DNA of 64,000 bases from Ruegeria arenilitoris (GCF_013035315.1 NZ_WQHP01000003.1:62001-126000), one strand, 5' to 3'; counted from the first letter of the stretch, positions 1 to 8,353 are shown. Numbers and translations are program-made. Notes: generated by a model not told the origin, from the sequence alone.

Positions 1-72
1 GACCATGCAGACAAGCACGGTGTCGACTTCCCCCGCAGAAACCTGTGTTTTTAGATGCTCCAGTGTCAGCAT
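1..72 (-). CDS. Glutamine synthetase family protein, N-terminal fragment
   Basis: Only the first 24 codons lie in the window; the gene continues off the left edge. The translation begins MLTLEHLKTQVSAGEVDT and then VLVCMV. This resembles the N-terminus of the glutamine-synthetase-like (gamma-glutamyl ligase) proteins found in alphaproteobacterial amine-utilisation clusters. An AGAGGTAA ribosome-binding site precedes the ATG. The gene lies downstream of the TRAP transporter genes in the same direction, so it probably belongs to the same catabolic cluster. The family call rests on a short stretch and is tentative. Confidence 0.6.
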   Translation of the reverse strand, partial: MLTLEHLKTQVSAGEVDTVLVCMV

Positions 73-128
73 GAGTTACCTCTGGCAAGTGCAAGAATTT
101 TCATCGAAAACTCTAAATCCGTGTAGGG

Positions 129-155
129 ACCGGCCCGCCAAAAAGACGGGCCGGT
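129..155 (-). terminator. Hairpin between TRAP operon and GS-like gene
   Basis: Two 9-bp arms (ACCGGCCCG at 129-137 and its complement at 147-155) form a GC-rich stem with a 9-nt loop, just after the stop codon of the DctP gene. No clear U-tract follows on the - strand. It may be a partial terminator or an mRNA-stabilising hairpin that sets binding-protein levels relative to the next gene. Confidence 0.5.
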
Positions 156-165
156 TCTAATTGTA

Positions 166-1200
166 TTAGCCGTAGCGATAAGGCCGTCCGGCCTTGAGCA
201 TATCGGCGTTGTAGCGCTTGAAGATTTCAACAACTTTCGCCTTGGTTTCGGACTCGGCTGCGATCTCGTCCCAGAACACCACGGCGGCCTCTTCAACCTG
301 TGCCCATTCTTCATCCGGGATGGAGGTCAGCTGCATCTTGTCACCGTTAACGCGCAGGCTGGCTTCACCGCCCCAATACCACCACTGACGATAGTAGTGC
401 GACTGGTCGCAGCAGACGCGGAACAAGGTTTGCAGGTCTTCGGGCAGCTCGTTCCAACGGTCCATATTGGCAAAGAACGACCCGGCCCATGCGCCCGAGA
501 TGTTGTTGGTCAGGAAGTAATTCGTCACATCCGCCCAACCGACGGTATAGTCTTCGGTGATACCGGACCACGCGATACCGTCCAGTTCGCCGGTTTGAAC
601 TGCAACCTCGATGTCTTCCCACGGCAGGGTCACTGGAACAACGCCGAACTGCGTCAGGAAACGGCCCGCGGTTGGGAAGGTGAAGACGCGCTTGCCTTGC
701 AAGTCCGCCAGGCTGTTGATCGGGTCTTTGGTGGCAAAATGGCAGGGGTCCCATGCACCGGCGCTGATATGCTTGACGCCAACCTTCGAGTATTCTTCGT
801 CCCAGATCTCGTTCAGGCCGTATTGGTTGAACAGAACCGGCACATCCAGCGAATAGCGTGACGCAAACGGGAAGTATCCGCCAAACACGGTGACTTCGGT
901 CGGCGACGCCATCGAGTCATCATCCGATTGCACCGCGTCGATCGTGCCCTTCTGCATGGCCCGGAACAGTTCACCAGTGGGAACAAGCTGGTCAGCATAG
1001 AAAAGTTCGATCTGCATGCGGTCGCCTGCGATCTGGTTGAACATCTTGATCGCGGGATCAATCACGTGCTCTGCCAGCGCCGGGCCCGCATAAGTCTGCA
1101 TCCGCCACGTGATCGTGTTTTGCGCCAGCGCGGGCGTTGCCAGCGGGGCCGCCGCAACGCCAACCCCGGCGGTTTTCAGAAACTTACGTCTTGTTGTCAT
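166..1200 (-). CDS. TRAP transporter solute-binding protein, DctP family
   Basis: This 344-aa periplasmic protein captures a carboxylate-type substrate and delivers it to the DctQ/DctM membrane pair encoded just upstream. Residues 1-26 form a Tat signal (TTRRKFLK followed by an alanine-rich stretch ending PALAQ), so the protein is probably exported folded. The mature part has the DctP fold pattern, including TGELFRAMQKGTIDAVQ early on and LADLQGKRVF near the middle, and its length is normal. It is the last TRAP gene transcribed in the operon. The presence of Asp/Glu-rich and aromatic segments does not allow the ligand to be named. The nearby N-formylglutamate amidohydrolase and glutamine-synthetase-like genes suggest an amino-acid-derived or formylated substrate, which is inference. 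Confidence 0.93.
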   Translation of the reverse strand: MTTRRKFLKTAGVGVAAAPLATPALAQNTITWRMQTYAGPALAEHVIDPAIKMFNQIAGDRMQIELFYADQLVPTGELFRAMQKGTIDAVQSDDDSMASPTEVTVFGGYFPFASRYSLDVPVLFNQYGLNEIWDEEYSKVGVKHISAGAWDPCHFATKDPINSLADLQGKRVFTFPTAGRFLTQFGVVPVTLPWEDIEVAVQTGELDGIAWSGITEDYTVGWADVTNYFLTNNISGAWAGSFFANMDRWNELPEDLQTLFRVCCDQSHYYRQWWYWGGEASLRVNGDKMQLTSIPDEEWAQVEEAAVVFWDEIAAESETKAKVVEIFKRYNADMLKAGRPYRYG

Positions 1201-1251
1201 GTCAATTTCCTCTCCGTTAAAGTTTTGGTGCCCGTTCGCCGGACATTCTTG

Positions 1252-2571
1252 TTAATTTCCATAGACATATCCAGGCAGCCACAGGGCGATTTCCGGGAAA
1301 ATCATGACGATCGTCAGCGCCAGCACCATCACCGCGACAAAGGGGAAGATCGAGGTGTAGATGTCCTTCAGCCCGATCTCAGGCGGTGCCATCGCGCGCA
1401 TCAGGAACAGGTTATAGCCGAACGGCGGGGTCATATAGGCGATCTGGGTCGTGATCGTATACAGCACACCATACCAGATCAGATCAAAGCCCAACTCACC
1501 CACCAAGGGGACATACAGCGGGGCCACGATCACCAGCATGGCGGTGTCGTCCAGAAACGTGCCCATGACGATAAAGCTGAGCTGCATGAGTATCAGGATC
1601 ATCCAGGGCGACAGGCCGAGTTGATCCGTGAACAGGTTCTCGATGGCCTTCACAGCGCCCAACCCGTCAAACACGGCCCCAAAGCCCAGCGCGGCCAGAA
1701 TTATCCACATGAACATGCATGAGATCATCAGCGTCTGTTTGGTGCAGTCCTCAAAGATCTTCCACGTCATCCGCCGCTTTACGACCGAGACGAACAAGGC
1801 GGTCAAGGCTCCGATAGCCGAGCTTTCCACGAGCGAGGTCCAGCCGTTCACAAAAGGCACCATCATGGCCGCAAAGATGATCAGCGGCAGTACCCCTGCC
1901 CCCAACAGACGGATTTTCTCGGCCCGTGGCACTTCGTGTGCGTCTTCCATGGCGGGACCAAGCTGGGGCTGAATGCGGCAGCGGATCCAGATATAGAGGA
2001 TGAACAAAGCGGCCATCATCAAACCCGGAACGATACCGGCCAACCAGAGCTGTCCCACAGGCTGACGCGCGATCATCGCGTATAGCACGAGAACCACGGA
2101 CGGCGGCACAAGGATTCCCAGACTGGACCCGGCCTGAATGACGCCAGTCACCATGGTTTTGTCATAGCCACGACGCAGCAGTTCGGGCAGAGCAATGGTT
2201 GCACCGATGGCCATGCCCGCAACGCTGAGGCCATTCATCGCGGACACAAGCACCATCAGCCCGATCGTACCGATGGCCAGCCCGCCATTGATCGGCCCCA
2301 TCCAGACGTGGAACATCCGATAAAGGTCATCTGCAAGGCGGCTCTCGCTGAGGACGTATCCCATGAAAATGAACATCGGCAGCGTCAGCAACGGATACCA
2401 TTTCATCAGCTTCATCGCGGCCGAGAACGTGATGTCCTGTCCTCCTGTGCCCCACAGCGCCAACGCGGCAATTGTGGCCACAGCACCGATCGCGCCAAAG
2501 ACGCGCTGACCTGTAAACAGCATCAGCATCATCAGTGCGAACATGAAGATGGCGATATATTCCTGGCTCAT
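1252..2571 (-). CDS. TRAP transporter large permease, DctM family
   Basis: This 439-aa multi-pass inner-membrane protein is the Na+-coupled transport subunit of the tripartite transporter. The translation is almost entirely hydrophobic segments with short loops, as expected for about 12 helices. It contains DctM-type stretches such as ESRLADDLYRMF and GIFLDDTAMLVI-like sequence (here GTFLDDTAMLVIVAPLYVP). Its start overlaps the end of the DctQ gene by 4 bases, so translation is probably coupled. The DctP gene follows 51 bases downstream. The length is typical of the family and no defect is seen. Confidence 0.95.
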   Translation of the reverse strand: MSQEYIAIFMFALMMLMLFTGQRVFGAIGAVATIAALALWGTGGQDITFSAAMKLMKWYPLLTLPMFIFMGYVLSESRLADDLYRMFHVWMGPINGGLAIGTIGLMVLVSAMNGLSVAGMAIGATIALPELLRRGYDKTMVTGVIQAGSSLGILVPPSVVLVLYAMIARQPVGQLWLAGIVPGLMMAALFILYIWIRCRIQPQLGPAMEDAHEVPRAEKIRLLGAGVLPLIIFAAMMVPFVNGWTSLVESSAIGALTALFVSVVKRRMTWKIFEDCTKQTLMISCMFMWIILAALGFGAVFDGLGAVKAIENLFTDQLGLSPWMILILMQLSFIVMGTFLDDTAMLVIVAPLYVPLVGELGFDLIWYGVLYTITTQIAYMTPPFGYNLFLMRAMAPPEIGLKDIYTSIFPFVAVMVLALTIVMIFPEIALWLPGYVYGN

Positions 2572-3152
2572 GCCCGTGAGACCCCGATTTCCTGCCCGTT
2601 GATCCGGGCTATGTCTTTGAAGAATTCCGATATCGCCTGCAGCAGCATCAGGAAAAAGCCGAACACCATGATGGCCTTGATCGGCCAGATGTAGGGCCTC
2701 CAGGCTGTCGACGAACGTTCAAGCCGGCCAATCTCTTCGCTGCCGGTCAGAATGCCGACGAAGTAGGAAACCGGCTCGTCCCCCCAATAGCCAAGGCTAT
2801 AGGCCGTCGACCCAAGGCCTCCGTAGAACAGTACGCCCAGATAGAAGATCAGCAGCAGAACCGTGATCGCATCGAACCAGGCTTTCCGGTGCGGGCTCCA
2901 GTTGTGATAGAACAGGTCCATCCGCACGCTTTCCCCTGCCTGTACCGAGTACGGGCCGCCCAGGATGTAATAGGTCACCATCGCGAACTGCGCCATTTCC
3001 AGCGTCCAGAGCGAAGGGAGAAAGAAGGTTTTCGAGATCGAGGACCACAGCAGGATGCCCATCATCACGAACAAGCCCCACATCATGACCCGGCCAATCC
3101 GGTAGTTGACCGCGTCGACGATCCGAACATATGCCGCCATTGCTTTGATCAC
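2568..3152 (-). CDS. TRAP transporter small permease, DctQ family
   Basis: This is the four-helix membrane subunit that partners DctM. It has hydrophobic helices near residues 15-35, 50-70, 90-115 and 155-180. The start chosen is GTG at 3152. This overlaps the TGA of the upstream amidohydrolase gene as GTGA and has an AAGGGGG ribosome-binding site. A longer in-frame start exists inside the upstream gene but looks unlikely; ATG at 3140 is the other option. The 194-aa length suits DctQ. An insertion of about 20 residues (WGDEPVSYFVGILTGSEEIG) in the third loop is longer than I would expect for the family. Confidence 0.88.
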   Translation of the reverse strand: MIKAMAAYVRIVDAVNYRIGRVMMWGLFVMMGILLWSSISKTFFLPSLWTLEMAQFAMVTYYILGGPYSVQAGESVRMDLFYHNWSPHRKAWFDAITVLLLIFYLGVLFYGGLGSTAYSLGYWGDEPVSYFVGILTGSEEIGRLERSSTAWRPYIWPIKAIMVFGFFLMLLQAISEFFKDIARINGQEIGVSRA

Positions 3153-3904
3153 GCCGCGCCCCCTTTTTGAAACTCTACGAGGCTTTGCTGGATCCACGGC
3201 ACCAAGTAGTCGGCCATCGCCTCTTGCTGTTGGGGCGTCTGGATCAGGTCGTTGCGTATCTCGATCATGACGTTCGGCAGTTTCTGGGATACGGCCTGTG
3301 CGTCCAGAGTGTGGGCGACTCCATCTGCTGCCGAATACGGCTCGTTCAAACGGATCACAAAGGGCTGATCCAGTGGCGCCGCCGCCATCATGGCCCGCGC
3401 GAACTGGTCATCGGCACCGTGCAGCACGCCCAGTTCAACCTCGCGCTTTTGGCCATGATACACAGGCGTGAAGCTGTGAATCGTTACCATAAGGTCCAGA
3501 GCCGCACGGTTTTCGGCAATCAAATCAGATAGCGTTTTGGTGAAAGGCCGGTAGATACCCTCGATCCTCTGCCGACGATCCTGTTCGGACAGCCCGATGT
3601 TGGCGGGAATCCGATAGTCCTCGCTGCGTTCTGGCATTGCTCCGGGGGCCTCGGGTGGGCGGTTGCAGTCATAGACCAGCCGCGACACACCGCCATGTAC
3701 CAACGGGGCCGACAGTCGTTTGGCCATACCCTGCGCCACGGCCAGCGCCCCCGGATCCCACGCGATGTGGCTGCGCAGCGCATCCTCGGACAGCCCCATA
3801 TCCCCTAGAAATTCGGGGACGCGATTGGACGCGTGCTCGCAGACCAGCACCACCGAAAATGGGCCATCCGTCATGTCCGTGTGAACGACTGTTCCAAAGT
3901 CCAA
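3149..3904 (-). CDS. N-formylglutamate amidohydrolase family protein
   Basis: This 251-aa protein has the signature of the FGase family, which hydrolyses N-formylglutamate to formate and glutamate. The motifs seen are VLVCEHASNRVP at the N-terminus, RLVYDCNRPPEAPGAMPE in the middle, VTIHSFTPVY and a C-terminal NVMIEIRNDLI. The His and Glu residues in these motifs are the expected zinc ligands. It is the first gene of the TRAP operon and overlaps dctQ by 4 bases. The operon therefore appears to import a compound and process an amide or formyl group. No other histidine-degradation (hut) genes are visible nearby, so the substrate may not be histidine-derived N-formylglutamate. Confidence 0.85.
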   Translation of the reverse strand: MDFGTVVHTDMTDGPFSVVLVCEHASNRVPEFLGDMGLSEDALRSHIAWDPGALAVAQGMAKRLSAPLVHGGVSRLVYDCNRPPEAPGAMPERSEDYRIPANIGLSEQDRRQRIEGIYRPFTKTLSDLIAENRAALDLMVTIHSFTPVYHGQKREVELGVLHGADDQFARAMMAAAPLDQPFVIRLNEPYSAADGVAHTLDAQAVSQKLPNVMIEIRNDLIQTPQQQEAMADYLVPWIQQSLVEFQKGGAA

Positions 3905-3936
3905 GTTACTGCCCTGCGATTCCTAGTAAGACCGAG

Positions 3937-3954
3937 TGTGGAAAAATTTCCACA
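3937..3954. promoter_or_regulatory. Palindrome, candidate RpiR operator
   Basis: TGTGGAAA and TTTCCACA are perfect 8-bp arms separated by AA, in the 155-base space between the divergent FGase/TRAP operon and the rpiR gene. RpiR-family regulators bind palindromes of this GAAA...TTTC type. A related weaker palindrome (TGAAAAATTATTCA, 12 of 14 positions symmetric) lies at 4012-4025. Either or both could regulate the operon and the regulator itself. Confidence 0.6.
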
Positions 3955-4011
3955 TGAGACCTTAACCTGTCAATAATTTTCCTGTACAAAATTCACCACT
4001 CTTGAAATTGC

Positions 4012-4025
4012 TGAAAAATTATTCA
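4012..4025. promoter_or_regulatory. Second imperfect palindrome upstream of rpiR-type gene
   Basis: TGAAAAATTATTCA is symmetric at 12 of 14 positions and shares the GAAAAATT core with the palindrome at 3937-3954. It ends 34 bases before the favoured GTG start of the RpiR-type regulator, where an autoregulatory operator or promoter element would be expected. The assignment is inference from position and symmetry. Confidence 0.4.
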
Positions 4026-4059
4026 CACTAGGCCGTAAAGAATGCAGGAGGAGCACCGC

Positions 4060-4929
4060 GTGCGGGTGACAGACAGGCTTCTGGCCCACAAAGACAAGAT
4101 GACCCCATCCGAGCGGCAATTGGTTAGTGTCCTGCTGGACGACTACCCAATGGCTGGCCTGGGTAGCATCACGGAACTGGCCAGCACGGCCTCGGTCTCG
4201 ACCACGACCGTCGCGAGAATGCTTCAGAAAACCGGTTTTGATGGCTATCCCCAGTTTCAGTCCGCCTTGCGCGGCGAGGTGAAAGAGATGATCTCGGGGC
4301 CGGTCGCCAAACGCGACCTTTGGCAGAACGACCTGCCCGAAGAGCATATCCTGAACCGCTATTCTCAGCAAACGCTCGCCAACCAAAAGCGCACGATTGA
4401 TGAGGTCGACCCGGAAGAATTCGACAGTTTCTGCAACCTGCTCTGCGACCCCGAACGGCGCATCTTTATAACCGGTGGCCGCATAACCGGCACGTTGGCG
4501 CAGTATCTGTACCTGCATCTGCAGATGATCCGCCCTGACGTGCGCCTGCTGCCCGTTGCGGCATCCTGGACACACGATCTGTTGGACGTCCGCAAAGGGG
4601 ATGTCCTGGTGGCACTGGATGTTCGCCGATACGAGAACGCGTCGCTATTGATCGGCCAGCTCTGCCACGAGCGCGAGGCCGAGATCATTCTGTTCACGGA
4701 TCAATGGCGATCGCCCATTCACAGGCTGGCCAAACATACTTTTGCCGCCCGGATCGCGGTGCCCTCGGCCTGGGATTCCATGGCTGCTATCCTGGTCCTG
4801 ATGGAATGCGTCATTGCCGAGGTGCAAGAGCGTCTGTGGGATTCGGTCAAAGAAAGAACTGACGAGCTGGAACAAGCCTTCGACCGTACCAAGCTGTTCC
4901 GAAAGTTCGGCCAAAGCGCCGGTTCATAA
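4060..4929 (+). CDS. MurR/RpiR family transcriptional regulator
   Basis: The protein has an N-terminal helix-turn-helix of the HTH_6 type (SITELASTASVSTTTVARML), with a following FDGYPQFQSALR segment. The C-terminal half resembles an SIS sugar-isomerase-type effector domain (FITGGRITGTLAQYLYLHL, then GDVLVALDVRRY). The start chosen is GTG at 4060 because AGGAGG at 4046-4051 sits 8 bases before it; the upstream ATG at 4042 lacks a good ribosome-binding site and contains that motif. It is divergent from the TRAP operon and probably controls it. The usual SIS phosphosugar serines are not obvious, so the effector may not be a sugar phosphate. Confidence 0.9.
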   Translation: MRVTDRLLAHKDKMTPSERQLVSVLLDDYPMAGLGSITELASTASVSTTTVARMLQKTGFDGYPQFQSALRGEVKEMISGPVAKRDLWQNDLPEEHILNRYSQQTLANQKRTIDEVDPEEFDSFCNLLCDPERRIFITGGRITGTLAQYLYLHLQMIRPDVRLLPVAASWTHDLLDVRKGDVLVALDVRRYENASLLIGQLCHEREAEIILFTDQWRSPIHRLAKHTFAARIAVPSAWDSMAAILVLMECVIAEVQERLWDSVKERTDELEQAFDRTKLFRKFGQSAGS

Positions 4930-5006
4930 CGCCTTTTCCCTTTCAACCGGAACAACTGCGCGTGATGAGTGTTGCCAGCCGAAGGGCGGGCGGTCACTTT
5001 GAAGTC

Positions 5007-5885
5007 ATGAGTTTCGTGACCGACAACCAATTGCCGCTGCTGATCCTGTTCTTTCTGATCGGATCGATTGGTACGGCATTTCTGTTCCGCAAACCCGCCG
5101 GGCATCGGGCCTGGAAACTGGCCGATCTGGTCTGGGTCGTGCTGGGCGGGGTTGGTGCGCTGGTAGCGGTTCTGGCGGGGCTTTATTCCTCAGACAGTTC
5201 GCGACTGGACCGGCAAATCGACGTGGCCTATGCCGCCACGCTGGCCTTTGACCGGGATGCCGCGCGGTTCCGGCTGCGCTTTTGCGATCCGGCCTTCGAC
5301 CCCGATACCGCTGTTTTGTGCGACCGGGTCGAGTTCCTGTCTGCCTCAACCGCCAGCAACGCCGACCTGCCCTTGTTCATCGCTGTCACGAACGAAGTCG
5401 CGCCGTTGCAGGGGCTGCATTTCCTGTTCGGGCGGCAGGAAAAGGATGAGATGGACGAGATGGCCGCCAAGGCTGATGCGTTCGACATCGACCAGTTCCT
5501 TGTCTTCACGACACTGGACGACGCAACGCAGACCGCCATCGACAACATGCGCCGCAAGGTGCCCGCGATAGCCGGGGATTATCTGATCCTGGCGCAGAGT
5601 TACGACGATCTGGTGGAACAGGTGGGCAAACTAAAGGATGAGTGGGAGTACCTGCAGGCCAACGCGCATATTCTGGTCCTGCAGATCGTCGCCCTGTGCC
5701 TCGTCAGCTTCGCAGCCCCCTTCCGCCTTGGAAAATCCATCGTCGAGCTGCGCGCCACCGTCAACGACGATACGCCTGAGCCAGCCGTTCCGGTTCTGCC
5801 CCCAGAAAATACCGCGTCAGAGTCCACAAGTTCCGCGCCCCTCGACGCAGCCATCCCGCCCTCTGATAGCGGTCCGCGCTCGTAA
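5007..5885 (+). CDS. Hypothetical membrane protein with C-terminal Pro-rich tail
   Basis: I do not recognise a named family. From ATG 5007 the protein (about 292 aa) has two N-terminal membrane helices (LPLLILFFLIGSIGTAFLF, then VWVVLGGVGALVAVLAGLY). A soluble segment with several cysteines follows. A third helix near residues 225-245 (ILVLQIVALCLVSFAAP) is followed by a proline- and serine-rich cytoplasmic tail. An earlier in-frame ATG at 4962 is possible; neither start has a strong ribosome-binding site. The last 125 bases overlap the convergent glycosyltransferase gene, so the low-complexity tail may be partly a by-product of that overlap. Confidence 0.7.
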   Translation: MSFVTDNQLPLLILFFLIGSIGTAFLFRKPAGHRAWKLADLVWVVLGGVGALVAVLAGLYSSDSSRLDRQIDVAYAATLAFDRDAARFRLRFCDPAFDPDTAVLCDRVEFLSASTASNADLPLFIAVTNEVAPLQGLHFLFGRQEKDEMDEMAAKADAFDIDQFLVFTTLDDATQTAIDNMRRKVPAIAGDYLILAQSYDDLVEQVGKLKDEWEYLQANAHILVLQIVALCLVSFAAPFRLGKSIVELRATVNDDTPEPAVPVLPPENTASESTSSAPLDAAIPPSDSGPRS

Positions 5886-6435
5886 AAGCTCGGCTGGGCA
5901 GCAAGGTGATGCCGCGCAGGCGGCGCACAAGCGCGACGTCCTCCATCAATGGTTGATCGCGGTAACCACCGACCTTTTGATACATCGCGCGCGGGATCAG
6001 CAGGCCTTGATCCCCATAGGGCAAACCGAACAAACGGCTGCGCAGATTGGCCCAGCCCGCAACCCATGTCGGCGCAAAGCCCGAAGCCCTGAATGCCAAT
6101 CGGAATGCAGCCGGTGCCCTGGTACTCAGATGATCGCCCACAGATTTACTCCAGCCTTCCTGCAACACTGTGTCGGCGTGCAGAACCAGCAGCCACTCAC
6201 CCTTGGCCGCCGCACATCCTCGCGCCAATTGCCCGCCGCGCGAAGGCAGTCCCGTCACGATCTCGGCCCCGGCCTCGTCCGCAATCTCAACGGTTTGATC
6301 AGTCGATCCGCCATCCGAGACGATCAGCTCGCGGATCAGCCCTGCATGCAGCCCTTCAATCAACGCCCCAAGGGTCGCCGGAAGGCTATCGCCAGCGTTC
6401 AGGGTCGGGATAACGATGCTGATCGGTGCAGGCAC
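5761..6435 (-). CDS. Family 2 glycosyltransferase
   Basis: This 224-aa protein has the GT-A nucleotide-sugar binding start (ISIVIPTLNAGDSLPATL), the DGGSTDQT motif near residue 40, LLVLHADT as the DxD-like metal site and LMEDVALVRRLR further on. It resembles the short TIGR04283-type glycosyltransferases. There is no membrane anchor, so it probably acts on the cytoplasmic face of the membrane. The donor and acceptor cannot be told from sequence. Its 3' end runs 125 bases into the convergent hypothetical gene. It is divergent from the ygfZ-like gene, with 74 bases between starts. Confidence 0.88.
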   Translation of the reverse strand: MPAPISIVIPTLNAGDSLPATLGALIEGLHAGLIRELIVSDGGSTDQTVEIADEAGAEIVTGLPSRGGQLARGCAAAKGEWLLVLHADTVLQEGWSKSVGDHLSTRAPAAFRLAFRASGFAPTWVAGWANLRSRLFGLPYGDQGLLIPRAMYQKVGGYRDQPLMEDVALVRRLRGITLLPSRAFTSADRYQRAGWLRRGARNLWTLTRYFLGAEPERLAQAYRR

Positions 6436-6509
6436 AGCGGAAACCCTCTGGTCATGACGGCGGAAACTCCTATATCACGAGGCCCGAGGAAAAGACGAGG
6501 ACAACTCAG

Positions 6510-7247
6510 ATGCCCAACCGCCGTATTTTGCGCCTCAGCGGCTCGGACACCGACAGCTTTCTGCAAGGACTGGTGACCAATGATATCGCGGGGATGGATT
6601 CCGGGCTGGTCTATACCGCCCTGCTGACGCCTCAGGGCAAGTATCTGGCCGATTTTTTCCTGAAACGCGACGGTGAAGCTGTGTTGCTGGACGTGGCCGA
6701 AGACCTTGCCGACGGTTTGGTCAAACGGTTGGGCATGTACAAGCTGCGCGCGGATGTCGCGATCGAGGACAGCGGTCTGAACCTGCAACGCGGTACCGGA
6801 CCGGCACCGGATGGTGCCCTGCCCGATCCACGCCACCCGGACATGGGCTGGCGGGCCTATACCGCGCAGGAAGAAAGCGACGACGGCACCGACTGGGACG
6901 CGATCCGCGTGGGCCATTGCATCCCCGAAACCGGGATCGAACTGACCCCCGACAGTTACATCCTGGAGGCAGGGTTCGAAGTGCTCAACGGCGTGGATTT
7001 CAAAAAGGGCTGCTATGTCGGGCAGGAAGTCACCGCACGGATGAAGCACAAGACCGAGTTGCGCAAAGGCCTGCGCAGTGTTGCTGTCGATGGGGCCGCT
7101 CCGGTTGGGACGGCCATCACATCGGGTGGAAAACCGGCGGGGACACTGTTCACCCAATCCAATGGCCGAGGGATCGCCTACCTGCGCCTCGACCGCGTTG
7201 GGGATGATATGCAGGCCGATGGGGCCATCGTTCGGCTAATCCCCTAA
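6510..7247 (+). CDS. ygfZ: Folate-binding YgfZ/GcvT-like protein
   Basis: This 245-aa protein has the family signature KGCYVGQEVTARM near residues 168-180. It also has the N-terminal SDTDSFLQGLVTNDI and LLTPQGKYLADFFL stretches of the tetrahydrofolate-binding GcvT-like fold. Family members help maintain or repair certain Fe-S enzymes. The start at ATG 6510 follows GAGG at the right spacing; the longer frame from 6426 has no support. It appears to be a stand-alone gene divergent from the glycosyltransferase. Confidence 0.88.
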   Translation: MPNRRILRLSGSDTDSFLQGLVTNDIAGMDSGLVYTALLTPQGKYLADFFLKRDGEAVLLDVAEDLADGLVKRLGMYKLRADVAIEDSGLNLQRGTGPAPDGALPDPRHPDMGWRAYTAQEESDDGTDWDAIRVGHCIPETGIELTPDSYILEAGFEVLNGVDFKKGCYVGQEVTARMKHKTELRKGLRSVAVDGAAPVGTAITSGGKPAGTLFTQSNGRGIAYLRLDRVGDDMQADGAIVRLIP

Positions 7248-7354
7248 ATTTGTTGCCAAACCGGCACGGCGGTGCCGTCGCCCTGCCCCGTCAGGTTTGA
7301 ACAAAGCGACGCGCCCTGTCACACTGGGTTGAGTTCAGCAATCCGGATTGACTC

Positions 7355-8299
7355 ATGTTCCAGTTATACAGAGCGATTTGGCGCGCCAGCGCCGGCCGGC
7401 AGATCATTCTCATTGTTTTGTCCATTGCCATTGCGGGTCTGGCTGCGGTCCCGCTTGAGTTTCAGCGCGATATCATCAACCACCTGACCTCGGATGACGT
7501 CAGCACTGACAAGCTGATCTACCTTGGCACAGGCATGATGTCCGTCATCCTGCTGAGCCTTGCCCTGAAGTGGTTGCTGGGATACCGCGCCGGGACTTTG
7601 GGCGAGGACCTGATCCGCATGATCCGCCAAAGGTTGCTGCGCAGGGCCGAAGATTTGAATGGTTCTGGCGAAACAGTGCGCCAAGGCACGATGACCACGG
7701 CGATCTCGGCCGAAGCGGAAGAACTGGGAAAATTCGCAGGAGGCGCGTTTTCAGACCCGGTCGTCCAGATTGGCACCTTGATCAGCGTCATCGGCTATAT
7801 TTCGTCCACCCAACCCGGATTGGGCATGATCGCGTTCTCGATGATCGTGCCACAGATTATCATTGTCCTGATATCACAGCGCAAAGTGAACGTTTTCGTC
7901 GCCGAACGCGTGCGAATTCTGCGCGGCGCCACCGATAAACTGAACGTTGAACAGATCAATGACATCGCGCGCGAAGTCGAAGCACAGTTCGATGACATCT
8001 ACGAAACCCGGCGCAAAATGTTCATCTGGAAGCTGTCGGCCAAGTTTCTGCTGAGCGTGATCAACGGCGCCGGAACCGTGGGTGTTCTGATGCTGGGCGG
8101 TTACCTTGTTCTGAACGGAAAAACGGATGTCGGCACGGTTGTCGCGGCCACCAGCGGGCTTAGCCGGATTCAGGGCCCCACAGCCTTCCTGATCGCCTTT
8201 TACCGGCAGGTCAGCGCAAATCGCATCAAATACGAGCTCATGCTTGAGCTATTCGGCCCAAACCCCGAACAGTATCGGCACATCAAACGCAGACAATAA
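7355..8299 (+). CDS. ABC-transporter transmembrane-domain protein without ATPase domain
   Basis: The 314-aa protein looks like the membrane half of an ABC exporter. It has about six hydrophobic segments (IILIVLSIAIAGLAAVPLEF, MMSVILLSLALKWLLGY, IGTLISVIGYISS, MIVPQIIIVLIS and two more) and a coupling-type loop (LGEDLIRMIRQRLLRR). There is no Walker A, signature or Walker B motif, and the frame ends cleanly just before a strong hairpin, so this is not an obvious frameshift. No separate nucleotide-binding gene lies beside it. It may have lost its ATPase or borrow one in trans. Confidence 0.75.
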   Translation: MFQLYRAIWRASAGRQIILIVLSIAIAGLAAVPLEFQRDIINHLTSDDVSTDKLIYLGTGMMSVILLSLALKWLLGYRAGTLGEDLIRMIRQRLLRRAEDLNGSGETVRQGTMTTAISAEAEELGKFAGGAFSDPVVQIGTLISVIGYISSTQPGLGMIAFSMIVPQIIIVLISQRKVNVFVAERVRILRGATDKLNVEQINDIAREVEAQFDDIYETRRKMFIWKLSAKFLLSVINGAGTVGVLMLGGYLVLNGKTDVGTVVAATSGLSRIQGPTAFLIAFYRQVSANRIKYELMLELFGPNPEQYRHIKRRQ

Positions 8300-8332
8300 A
8301 AAACCGCGCGGCACCTGTCCGCACGGCTTTTC
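8299..8332. terminator. Bidirectional terminator between ABC-TMD gene and efp
   Basis: An A-tract followed by CCGCGCGG, a short loop, CCGCACGG and a T-tract forms a hairpin with 11 of 13 pairs. It lies exactly between the convergent stop codons at 8299 and 8354. It has U-runs on both strands, so it can terminate both genes. Confidence 0.8.
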
Positions 8333-8353
8333 AATGTTCCAGTGAGCGCGGGT

